Source: Actinomycetota bacterium | Lineage (GTDB): Bacteria; Actinomycetota; Acidimicrobiia; IMCC26256; PALSA-555 | Direction of reading: 5' to 3' | DNA length: 33,787 nt | Assembly (NCBI GenBank): GCA_016870245.1 | Contig: VGCA01000011.1 | Location: 1-33,787, forward strand | Shown here: positions 21,168 to 28,405 of the stretch, in pieces | Numbering within the stretch: the stretch's first letter is position 1 | Layout of the letters: the number at the start of each line of letters is the position of its first letter | Notes under the pieces: model-generated | What the model was told of the DNA's origin: nothing | The model's database searches: none | What the model saw: the letters and a program-made list of their open reading frames with translations, nothing else | Position numbers and translations under genes: made by a program

Positions 21168-21743
21168 AAACTCGATCGATCGGCCTCGCGCGAGGACCGG
21201 ACGGCGGCGATCCTCGACGCGGCCTGGGTGCTCGCGGGCCGGGACGGCGTCGCCGGGCTGACGCTGCGGGGCCTCGCCCGCGAGCTCGACCTCAGCCAGC
21301 CGTCGCTGTACGAGTACTTCGAGTCGAAGCACGCTCTGTACGACGCGCTGTTCGCCGACGGCAACCGGCAGCTCCTCGGCCGGCTCGAGAACCTGCGCCT
21401 CCCCACCGACCCGCGGCGGGCGGTGAAGGTCGTGCTGCGGGCGTTCGTCGAGTTCGCGCTGGCGGACGAGGCCCGCCGCCAGCTCCTGTTCCATCGGCCG
21501 ATCCCCGGGTTCGTGCCGAGCCCGGAGTCCTACGCCATCGCCGAGGCGGTGCTGGCCCGGGGGGTCGACGTTCTCGAGGCTGCGGGGGTCGACGACCCGG
21601 CCGACGTCGACTGCATCATCGCCATGGTCGCCGGGCTGATCGACTCCCAGGCGAGCAACGACCCCGGCGGGACTCGCTGGACCCGCCACCTCGACCGGCT
21701 GGTCGACCTCTACCTCGACAACCCCAGGAAGGATGCCCGATGA
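21159..21743 (+). CDS. TetR family transcriptional regulator
   Basis: 194 aa. The N-terminal TetR_N helix-turn-helix covers about residues 10-60 (TAAILDAAWVLAGRDGVAGLTLRGLARELDLSQPSLYEYFESKHALYDALF); the C-terminal all-helical half (EFALADEARRQLLFHRP...) is the ligand-binding and dimerisation domain, unspecific in sequence. It most likely represses its own promoter and the divergent SnoaL/methyltransferase operon through the twin operators; the inducer is unknown. Its TGA overlaps the ATG of the SRPBCC gene (ATGA), so the two are coupled. Confidence 0.92.
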   Translation: MIGKLDRSASREDRTAAILDAAWVLAGRDGVAGLTLRGLARELDLSQPSLYEYFESKHALYDALFADGNRQLLGRLENLRLPTDPRRAVKVVLRAFVEFALADEARRQLLFHRPIPGFVPSPESYAIAEAVLARGVDVLEAAGVDDPADVDCIIAMVAGLIDSQASNDPGGTRWTRHLDRLVDLYLDNPRKDAR

Positions 21744-22234
21744 TCCAGGACCTCGACCACGACACCGTCAGCCTCCACATGGATGCGCCGCCCGAGGCCG
21801 TGTACGCGCTGGTGGCCGACGTGACCCGCATGCCCGAGTTCAGCCCGGAGATCCTCCGCTGCACCTGGCGGGACGGCGCGACGGGCCCTGCGGTCGGCGC
21901 GCGGTTCACCGCCCGCAACAAGGTGCCCCGCCGGCCGGCGTGGAACAACCACCCGGTGGTCACCGTCGTCGAGCCGGGCCGGCGGTTCGCGTTCGCCCGC
22001 ACCGAGAGGTTCGCGGGCACCGTCGAGTGGACCTACCGCTTCGAGCCCGAGGGGGGCGGCACGCTCGTCACCGAGTCGTACGAGGTGACCACGCCGTTGT
22101 CGCGGTTCGGGTGGTTCATCATCGGCGGGCTCTTCGGCCGCAAGGACCGCCGGTCCGATCTGCACGCGGGCATGGAGCAGACCCTCGAGCGCATGCGCGT
22201 CGCCGTCGAGCAGGAGCGCACGCCGGCTGCGTGA
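21740..22234 (+). CDS. SRPBCC family (polyketide cyclase/START-like) protein
   Basis: 164 aa. ATG at 21740 overlaps the TetR stop (ATGA) with GGAAGGA upstream. SRPBCC fold: SLHMDAPPEAVYALVADVTRMPEFSPEIL (start of the helix-grip), CTWRDGATGPAVGARFTARNKVPRRPAWNNHPVVTVVEPGRRFAFARTERFAGTVEWTYRFEPEGGGTLVTESYEV and a C-terminal helix HAGMEQTLERMRVAVEQ. Members bind hydrophobic ligands such as lipids or polyketides. Coupled to TetR it may bind the same ligand as the regulator, a speculation. The next gene (TesB-like) starts 46 bp downstream. Confidence 0.85.
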   Translation: MIQDLDHDTVSLHMDAPPEAVYALVADVTRMPEFSPEILRCTWRDGATGPAVGARFTARNKVPRRPAWNNHPVVTVVEPGRRFAFARTERFAGTVEWTYRFEPEGGGTLVTESYEVTTPLSRFGWFIIGGLFGRKDRRSDLHAGMEQTLERMRVAVEQERTPAA

Positions 22235-22280
22235 GCGGGACGGGTTGGTGCGACGGACGGCCGGGCGGTAGACCCGGGGG

Positions 22281-23135
22281 ATGACCTCGTCCGCCAAGGC
22301 GCTCCCGGCCGGGTCCGTGGTGCAGCTGCTCGACCTCGAGCAGCTCGACCGCGACCTCTACCGGGGCACGTACTCGATGATGGAGCCCGGCCGCCCCACG
22401 CTGTACGGCGGGCAGGTGGCCGCCCAGGCCCTCATGGCCGCGGGCCTCACCGTCCCCGACCGGCGGGTGCCCCACTCGCTCCACGGCTACTTCCTGCGGC
22501 CCGGGATCCCCGACGTGCCCGTCAACCTGCAGGTCCATCGCGACCGCGACGGCCGGTCGTTCTCGGCCCGCCACGTCGCGGCCGTGCAGGACGGCGAGGT
22601 GATCTTCTCGATGCTCGCCTCCTTCCATGTCGGGGCCGACGGCGTGGAGGTCGACGACGTCGACGCCACGCCGATGCCGCCGCCGGAGGACTGCGTGGTG
22701 TGGCCCACGCGGATGCCGGTCGACATGATGCAGGTGACCGAGCACGAGTACACCGACGCGCAGAAGTACTCCGACACGTTCTGGGTGCGGTCGAGCCATC
22801 CGCTGCCCGACGACGCGCTCGTGCACGCGTGCGCGCTGACCTTCATGTCCGACATCGGCACCGGCTTCGGCCAGATGCAGAACGACGAGATCGGCTACGG
22901 CGGTCCGAGCATCGACCACGCGATGTGGTTCCAGCACCCCGTCCGGGCCGACGACTGGGTGCTGGTCCACCTGTGGCCGGGCAAGGCGTTCTCCCGTCGG
23001 GCGACCTACCACGGCGCGATGCGCGACCCGGCGGGGCGCCTGGGTGCGATGCTGGTGCAGGAGCATCTGCTGGTCGCGACGCCGCACATGGACATGCGCA
23101 CCTGGCCCGAGGACTGGAAGGAGCAGATCCGATGA
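22281..23135 (+). CDS. Acyl-CoA thioesterase II (TesB-like)
   Basis: 284 aa. Double hotdog fold that hydrolyses medium/long-chain acyl-CoA to free acid and CoA. Hallmarks: LYGGQVAAQAL (41-51), HGYFLRPG (68-75), RDGRSFSARHVAAVQDGEVIF and SIDHAMWFQHP. The residues matching the E. coli TesB triad are Asp191 (MSDIGTGF), Ser210 (SIDHAMWF, Thr in E. coli) and Gln260 (VQEHLL). ATG at 22281 is preceded by TAGACC at 22269-22274 plus 6 nt, which resembles the leaderless pattern but ends in C; a GGGGG run sits directly before the ATG. Its TGA overlaps the acyl-CoA ligase ATG (ATGA), so thioesterase and ligase are coupled. Confidence 0.9.
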   Translation: MTSSAKALPAGSVVQLLDLEQLDRDLYRGTYSMMEPGRPTLYGGQVAAQALMAAGLTVPDRRVPHSLHGYFLRPGIPDVPVNLQVHRDRDGRSFSARHVAAVQDGEVIFSMLASFHVGADGVEVDDVDATPMPPPEDCVVWPTRMPVDMMQVTEHEYTDAQKYSDTFWVRSSHPLPDDALVHACALTFMSDIGTGFGQMQNDEIGYGGPSIDHAMWFQHPVRADDWVLVHLWPGKAFSRRATYHGAMRDPAGRLGAMLVQEHLLVATPHMDMRTWPEDWKEQIR

Positions 23136-24631
23136 CGGAGGCTTCGACCGACACGCCCACCGGCGAGGTCTCCTACGGCCGCCGGCTCACCGAGATCGCC
23201 GCCGAGCGGCCCGACGCCGTCGACCTGATCGTCGTCGACCGCGAGGGCAACGAGCGCGCGGTCACGTGGCGTGAGCTCGAGACCCGGGCCAACCAGATCG
23301 CTCGCGCCCTCGCGGCCCGGGGGGTGCAGTCGGACGACATCGTGGCGCTCGCGCTCCCGAGCTGCGTGGAGCACGTCTTCGTGACCGTGGCCATCTGGAA
23401 GCTCGGCGCCACACTGCTCCCGCTCCGCCACGACCTCCCGGCCTGGGAGATGGACCGGATGCTGGCGCTGGCGACCCCACGCGTGCTCGTGAGCGACCAG
23501 CACACCGCCGGGTGCCAGGTGCTCACCCGGGCCGACCTGGCCGCGACCGACGACCTCCCCGGCCATGCCCTTCCGGACGCGGTGTCGGACTGCGTCAACC
23601 TCGTCGCGTCGTCGGGCTCGACGGGGTTCCCCAAGCTCATCGTCACGCCGTCGCGCGGCGTGGTGGGTGGCGACGCCCAGCAGGGGTCGACCAAGGGTGT
23701 CGGCCCGATGCGGGTGCTCGTCCTCTCGCCGCTCTACCACGTGAACGGCTTCGCCTTCGCGGCTCCGGCGATGCTCGAGGGTGGTCACGTGGTGATCCTC
23801 GAGAAGTTCGACGCGTCGCGGGCCGTGGATCTCATCCGGAAGCACCAGATCACGTTCACCGTGATGGTCCCCACCATGCTCCAGCGGGTCGCGCGCCTCG
23901 CCGACCTCGAGCCCTCCGACTTCGCGAGCCTGCACCGGATCGTCTACGGCGGGGCCAAGGTCCCGGACTGGGTCGTCGAACGTTGGCTCGCGCTGGTCGA
24001 CCCGTCGGTGTTCGTGTTCACCTACGGGTCGAGCGAGAAGGTCGGCCTGGTGATGATGACCGGTGCCGAGTGGCCCTCCCACCCGGGGGCGGCGGGCTTG
24101 CCGTTCGACTGCGAGCTGAGCATCCGCGACGAGGCGGGCACCGAGCTCCCGCCGGGCGAGATCGGCGAGATCCACATGCGGCCGACCGGGCCCCGGCGGA
24201 TGTTCGAGTACATCGGCGTGCCCACGCCGGAGCCGTCGGCCGACGGCTACTACACGATCGGCGACGTCGGGTGGCTCGACGAGGACGGGTACCTCTACGT
24301 CACCGACCGCCGCACGGACATGATCGTCAGCGGTGGCGCCAACGTCTTCCCGGCCGAGGTCGAGAACGCCCTCAGCGAGCATCCGGCGGTCGTCGACCAG
24401 GTGGTGGTGGGAGTCCCCGACGACGAGTGGGGTCAGCGGGTCCACGCCATCCTCCAGGTGGTCGATCCCCACCACCCGCCGACCGACGACGAGCTGCGGG
24501 CGTTCTGCAAGGAGCGCTTGGCGTCGTACAAGACGCCGAAGACCTTCGAGGTCGTCGAGCGGGTGCCGCGCACCGAGGCCGGCAAGCTCAACCGCAACAC
24601 GTTGGGGACTTCCCGCGCGGAGCAAATCTGA
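23132..24631 (+). CDS. Class I adenylate-forming acyl-CoA ligase
   Basis: 499 aa. Activates a carboxylic acid as acyl-AMP and then joins it to CoA. P-loop A3 reads SSGSTGFPK (160-168), A5 YGSSE, then the A7/A8 segment GDVGWLDEDGYLYVTDRRTDMIVSGGANVFPAEVE and the catalytic Lys485 in EAGKLNR (A10). The YGSSE variant and the length match ligases of the actinobacterial bile-acid/steroid and fatty-acid groups more than long-chain FadD15-type enzymes. The start overlaps the thioesterase stop (ATGA). The 3' end falls in a hairpin (24624-24646). The presence of both thioesterase and ligase suggests cycling between free acid and CoA ester of one substrate. Confidence 0.9.
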   Translation: MTEASTDTPTGEVSYGRRLTEIAAERPDAVDLIVVDREGNERAVTWRELETRANQIARALAARGVQSDDIVALALPSCVEHVFVTVAIWKLGATLLPLRHDLPAWEMDRMLALATPRVLVSDQHTAGCQVLTRADLAATDDLPGHALPDAVSDCVNLVASSGSTGFPKLIVTPSRGVVGGDAQQGSTKGVGPMRVLVLSPLYHVNGFAFAAPAMLEGGHVVILEKFDASRAVDLIRKHQITFTVMVPTMLQRVARLADLEPSDFASLHRIVYGGAKVPDWVVERWLALVDPSVFVFTYGSSEKVGLVMMTGAEWPSHPGAAGLPFDCELSIRDEAGTELPPGEIGEIHMRPTGPRRMFEYIGVPTPEPSADGYYTIGDVGWLDEDGYLYVTDRRTDMIVSGGANVFPAEVENALSEHPAVVDQVVVGVPDDEWGQRVHAILQVVDPHHPPTDDELRAFCKERLASYKTPKTFEVVERVPRTEAGKLNRNTLGTSRAEQI

Positions 24632-24661
24632 CGACCCGTCAGATTTCGGGACCTTGGTCCC
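24624..24661. terminator. Two adjacent hairpins at the end of the acyl-CoA ligase gene
   Basis: First hairpin: arms AAATCTGACG (24624-24633) and CGTCAGATTT (24637-24646) with a 3-nt loop, and the ligase stop TGA (24629-24631) is inside the left arm. Second: GGGACC-TT-GGTCCC (24648-24661). The AT-rich ends give a terminator-like profile, though a regulatory role for the next gene is possible. Confidence 0.5.
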
Positions 24662-24730
24662 TACTCGGGGTCCGGGTGCGTCCGTCAGCATCGGCGCAAC
24701 GCCCGTGGATGCGAGAGAGGACCCGCCCCG

Positions 24731-25978
24731 ATGAGCTCTGGCCCGCTGCCCATGATCGTGAGCGTCGACGACCACATCATCGAGCCCCCCGATCTCTGGA
24801 TCTCGCGCTTCCCGAGCAAGCTGGCCGACCAGGCGCCCCGCGTGGAGCGGCGCAACATCGTGAGCACGAGGATGGTCGGCGCCGGCATCTACGAGCTGAT
24901 CGAGGGTGACGAGGGCCGGCCGGCCGACTGCTGGATCTACGACGACAAGGTGATCTACGTCCACAAGTCGCACGTCGCGATCCCCAACTGGGCGGTGCCC
25001 GGTGGCGACATCACCAAGTTCGACAAGTCGAAGATGGACCTCACCTGCATCACCTACGACGACATGTGGATCGGCTGCACCGACCCGCAGGCGCGCATCC
25101 GGGACCTCGAGGCGGCCGGGGTCGAGGCGTCGCTCGGGTTCCCCACCGCGGTGCGCTTCTGCGGCCAGGTGTTCCTCGAGGCCTCCGACAAGGAGGTCGC
25201 GCTCCTCGGCGTCCAGGCCTACAACGACTGGATGGTCGAGGAGTGGTGCGGGCCGTACGGCAACCGCAACGTCCCGTTGTGCATCGTGCCGCTGTGGGAC
25301 GTCGAGCTCGCGGCCGCCGAGATCCGTCGCAACGCGGCCCGCGGGGTACGGGCGGTGGCGTTCTCCGAGCTCCCGATCCACCTCGGGCTGCCGAGCATCC
25401 ACTCCGGGTACTGGGACCCGTTCTTCGAGGCGTGCAACGAGACGAAGACCACGGTCTGCATGCACATCGGCTCGTCGTCGAAGATGCTCGCCACCTCCGA
25501 CGACGCGCCGATCGCGGTCACCGCGACGCTCACGTTCAACAACGCGATGGCGTCGCTGTCCGACTATCTGTTCTCCGGGCTCTTCCCGCGGTTCCCGAAC
25601 CTGCGGGTCGCGTACTCGGAGGGCCAGATCGGCTGGCTGCCCTACGTGCTCGAGCGGGCCGACGACGTGTGGGAGACCCACGAAGGCTGGATGCACACCC
25701 GGAAGCTGGTGCCCGAGCCTCCCTCCACCTACTACGCCGACCACGTCTTCGGGTGCTTCTTCCGTGACAACCACGGCATCGAGTCGATCCACAAGGTCGG
25801 CGTCAACAACGTCACCTACGAGACCGACTACCCGCACACCGACACCACGTGGCCGCACACGCACGAGTACGTCGAGAAGGTGCTCGCCAACGTCCCCGAC
25901 GAGATCGTCCACAAGATCCTGCGGGGCAACGCGCTCGACATGCTCTCGCTCGACGAGGACCTGCACCTCGTGAACTAG
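24731..25978 (+). CDS. Amidohydrolase family protein (amidohydrolase_2 type)
   Basis: 415 aa. TIM-barrel amidohydrolase_2 family (PF04909): starts MIVSVDDHIIEPPDLW with the DDH-x-x-EP motif (Asp13, Asp14, His15, Glu18), middle GWLPYVLERADDVWETH and late HIGSSS ... NLRVAYSEGQIGW and YETDYPHTDTTWPHTHEYV. These correspond to the metal-ligand and acidic positions of the decarboxylase/hydrolase subgroup common in large numbers in mycobacteria and Acidimicrobiia. ATG at 24731 with AGAGAGGA about 10 nt upstream. Substrate unknown; it follows the CoA ligase after a 99-bp gap and may be part of the same catabolic set. The usual HxH of many relatives appears here as DDH. Confidence 0.85.
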   Translation: MSSGPLPMIVSVDDHIIEPPDLWISRFPSKLADQAPRVERRNIVSTRMVGAGIYELIEGDEGRPADCWIYDDKVIYVHKSHVAIPNWAVPGGDITKFDKSKMDLTCITYDDMWIGCTDPQARIRDLEAAGVEASLGFPTAVRFCGQVFLEASDKEVALLGVQAYNDWMVEEWCGPYGNRNVPLCIVPLWDVELAAAEIRRNAARGVRAVAFSELPIHLGLPSIHSGYWDPFFEACNETKTTVCMHIGSSSKMLATSDDAPIAVTATLTFNNAMASLSDYLFSGLFPRFPNLRVAYSEGQIGWLPYVLERADDVWETHEGWMHTRKLVPEPPSTYYADHVFGCFFRDNHGIESIHKVGVNNVTYETDYPHTDTTWPHTHEYVEKVLANVPDEIVHKILRGNALDMLSLDEDLHLVN

Positions 25979-26023
25979 CACTGGAATCTGACGGTGGTGG
26001 TCGGGGAGGGTCCGGCGCCGGGG

Positions 26024-26029
26024 TAGGTT
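26024..26029 (+). promoter_or_regulatory. -10 element of the peroxiredoxin gene (leaderless)
   Basis: TAGGTT, 6 nt, then ATG at 26036. No RBS. Confidence 0.6.
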
Positions 26030-26035
26030 GCCGGC

Positions 26036-26494
26036 ATGCAGGTAGGCGACCGGATCCCCGACTTCGAGCTCCTCGACCAGACGGGCGCGCCGCGCTCGCT
26101 CGGCGACCTCCTCGCCGGCGGCCCGGTGGTGCTCTTCTTCTACCCGGCGGCGATGACGTCGGGGTGCACCCGGGAGAGCTGCCACTTCCGCGACCTCAAG
26201 GCCGAGTTCGAGGCGCTCGGCGCGCAGCGGGTGGGGATCAGCGCCGACACCGTCGCGAAGCAGGCCCAGTTCGCCGACAAGCACACGTTCGACTACCCGC
26301 TGCTGTCGGACCCCGACCGGGAGGTCGCCGAGATCTTCGGCGTGAAGCGCAGCCTCGGCCTGCTCAAGGTGAAGCGGCACACGTTCGTGATCGACACCGA
26401 TCGCACGCTGCTCGCCGTCATCAAGAGCGAGGTGAACATGAACACCCACGCCGACAAGGCGCTCGAGGTGCTGCGGGGGCGGGCGACCGCCTGA
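26036..26494 (+). CDS. Peroxiredoxin (Bcp/PrxQ-type thiol peroxidase)
   Basis: 152 aa. Reduces hydrogen peroxide and organic hydroperoxides with thiol help. AhpC/TSA thioredoxin-like fold: peroxidatic Cys44 and resolving Cys49, five residues later, in SGCTRESC, which is the Bcp/PrxQ 2-Cys spacing (canonical PGCTTEAC). FADKHTFDYPLLSDPDREVAEIFGV is the usual middle. Variant: PAAMTSGCT at the active site instead of PKDFTPGCT. Leaderless start at 26036. It converges on the ABC permease gene with a 24-bp gap. Confidence 0.92.
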   Translation: MQVGDRIPDFELLDQTGAPRSLGDLLAGGPVVLFFYPAAMTSGCTRESCHFRDLKAEFEALGAQRVGISADTVAKQAQFADKHTFDYPLLSDPDREVAEIFGVKRSLGLLKVKRHTFVIDTDRTLLAVIKSEVNMNTHADKALEVLRGRATA

Positions 26495-26518
26495 GGGCTT
26501 CCCCGCCCCGGGGTGTGC

Positions 26519-27337
26519 CTACCGCTTCCGGTAGGCCCGCAGCGCCAGCGGGCTGAACACCGCGAGCAGCACGACCGCCCACAGCAGGCCGCCCACGATG
26601 TAGTACGACAGGTCGTGCTCGAACGACTGCACCACGGGATCGCCGAGGAGCAGCCCGCGCCACGAGTTGATCCAGAACGTGAGCGGCTGGGCCTCGGCGA
26701 ACCACTGGATCCAGCCCGGCATCGTGGCGATCGGCACGAAGGCGCTGGAGATGAACGAGAAGGGCACCCCGAGGATGCTCAGTCCCTGGGCGGCCTGGGC
26801 GTTGCCGGCGACGAGACCGAGCCAGACGAAGACGCAGGCCACGACGAGCGCGTAGACGCACAGCAGCACCAGTGCGAGCGCGACGTCGCCGGGACTGGTG
26901 TCCATGCGGAAGCCGACCAGGAACCCGACGCCAGTGGTGACCAGTGCCACGACCACCAAGAGGAACGCGTCGGCGATGCCCCGGCCGGCGAGGACGGCCC
27001 AGTCGGAGACGGGCAGCGAACGCAGCCGGTCGTAGAGCCCGCCGGCCGCCTCCTCGGCGACCGCGACGGCGGAGCCGCCCGCGGTGAAGAGCATGCCCGA
27101 GATCACGAAGCCAGGGACGAGGAAGTCGACGTAGTCGACCCCGGTGATCCCGATCGCTCCGCCGAGGATGTAGCGGAACATGAGCAGGAACACGATGCTC
27201 TGCACGATCGCGATGCCGAGGATCTGCGGCGACCGCAGGATCTTCCTGGCGGTACGGACCGCGATCGCCTTGGCGGTGACGCCGAAGCCGGCGGTGCCGG
27301 ACGGCGCGGGGATGTGCTCGGTGGACAGGGCGGTCAC
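26519..27337 (-). CDS. ABC-2 type transporter permease (DrrB-like)
   Basis: 272 aa. GTG at 27337 overlaps the stop of the ATPase reading frame by four bases (GTGA). ABC-2 membrane domain with about six TM helices: ILGIAIVQSIVFLLMFRYILGG, FLVPGFVISGMLFTAGGSAVAV, ADAFLLVVVALVTTGVGFLVGF, VALALVLLCVYALVVACVFVWLGLVAG, LSILGVPFSFISSAFVPIATMP, YIVGGLLWAVVLLAVFSPLALRAYRKR. The motif FVPIATMPGWIQWFAEAQPLTFWINSWRGLLLG matches DrrB-type exporters of antibiotics and hydrophobic compounds. It depends on the ATPase gene just upstream, whose frame is interrupted. The plus-strand peroxiredoxin gene is convergent. Confidence 0.88.
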   Translation of the reverse strand: MTALSTEHIPAPSGTAGFGVTAKAIAVRTARKILRSPQILGIAIVQSIVFLLMFRYILGGAIGITGVDYVDFLVPGFVISGMLFTAGGSAVAVAEEAAGGLYDRLRSLPVSDWAVLAGRGIADAFLLVVVALVTTGVGFLVGFRMDTSPGDVALALVLLCVYALVVACVFVWLGLVAGNAQAAQGLSILGVPFSFISSAFVPIATMPGWIQWFAEAQPLTFWINSWRGLLLGDPVVQSFEHDLSYYIVGGLLWAVVLLAVFSPLALRAYRKR

Positions 27338-28302
27338 GGCGCCACCTCCTCGGCCTGCTTCTCGACCGTCTTCTTGCCGGTGAGCGCCAGGAACACGTCG
27401 TCGAGCGTCGGACGCCGGAGAGCGACGTCGTCGAGGGCGATGTCGGCCGCACCGAGCGCCTGGATAGCGGCGACGAGCTCGTCGGGCCCGCCCGCCACCG
27501 GCACCGAGACCCGGCAGCCCTCGAGGTCGACCTTGGCCTCGGGGCCGAGCGCGGCGGCCGCCCGCTCGAGGTTCTCGTGGTCGTGCACCTTCACGTCGAC
27601 GACGTCGCGTCCGAGGCGGGACTTGAGCTCGTCGCCGGTGCCCGAGGCCACGAGGCGTCCGTGGTCGATGATCGCGATCGTGTCGGCGAGGCGGTCGGCC
27701 TCGTCGAGTTACTGGGTGGTGAGGATGACGTCGGTGCCGCGGGCGGCGAGGTCCTCGATCGCGAGCCACAGGTCGTTGCGGCTGCGCGGGTCGAGGCCGG
27801 TGGTGGGCTCGTCGAGCAGGAGCAGCCTGGGCGCGCCCACGAGGCCGGCGCCCAGGTCGAGGCGGCGCTGCATGCCCCCGGAGTAGGTGCGCACGAGTCG
27901 GTCGCCGGCGTCGGTGAGCCCGAGCTGCTCGAGCACGATGTCGGCGGCCCGGGTAGCGGTGCTCGCGTCGTGGCCGAAGAGGCGGGCGACCATCCGCAGG
28001 TTCTCGCGACCGGTCAGCGCGGGCTCGACGGCGGCGTACTGGCCGGCGAGGCCGATGGCGCGGCGGACCTGCTTGGGGTGCCGGGCGACGTCGATGCCAC
28101 AGACGGAGAGCGAGCCGGAGTCGAACCGGGTGAGGGTGGAGATCGCCCGGATGAACGTGGTCTTGCCCGCGCCGTTGGGGCCGAGGATGGCGAAGACCTG
28201 TCCGGCCTCGGCGGTGAGGTCGAGCCCGTCGAGGGCGCGGACGTCACCGAAGTGCTTGTGGAGGCCGCGGGCCTCGATCATCAGGTCGGGATCGGGAGAC
28301 AT
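27334..28302 (-). pseudogene. ABC transporter ATP-binding protein (DrrA-like), interrupted by an in-frame TAA
   Basis: Full-length frame of 322 codons before the final stop, typical for DrrA-type ATPases, but codon 198 is TAA (27709-27711, minus strand). The read-through frame continues L-T-T-Q-stop-L-D-E-A-D-R, where relatives have LTTQYLDEAD, so one base (TAC to TAA) breaks it. The N-terminal 197 aa hold Walker A GPNGAGKT (41-48), Q-loop Gln89, signature SGGMQ (141-145) and Walker B LLLLDEP (160-166), and stop right after the Gln at the usual switch-His position. The remaining 124 codons are intact in the same frame (DELKSRLG..., TLDDVFLALTGKK). ATG at 28302 with AGGAAG. Possible readings: recent pseudogene, read-through, assembly error, or a separate C-terminal product from GTG at 27651. 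Confidence 0.85.
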
Positions 28303-28405
28303 GGGGTGCTTCCTGACGGGTGGGGTGCGGCCCGGGATCCCATGGGTCGGCCGTCAGTCTGGCAGCCGGGTGCGACGGTCACGACCGCCTTCTCCCGACC
28401 CCCGC
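28303..28405. other. Gap upstream of the ABC exporter operon
   Basis: 103 bp between the ABC ATPase start and the MmpL stop (both minus strand). It contains a widely spaced inverted repeat CTGACGG (28313-28319) and CCGTCAG (28351-28357) that could be a regulator site. No convincing ORF. Confidence 0.3.

Noticed and set aside
26519-27337. Antibiotic resistance function for the DrrAB-like exporter
   Set aside because: Family members export many hydrophobic compounds; no biosynthesis genes are nearby, and the ATPase gene is interrupted.
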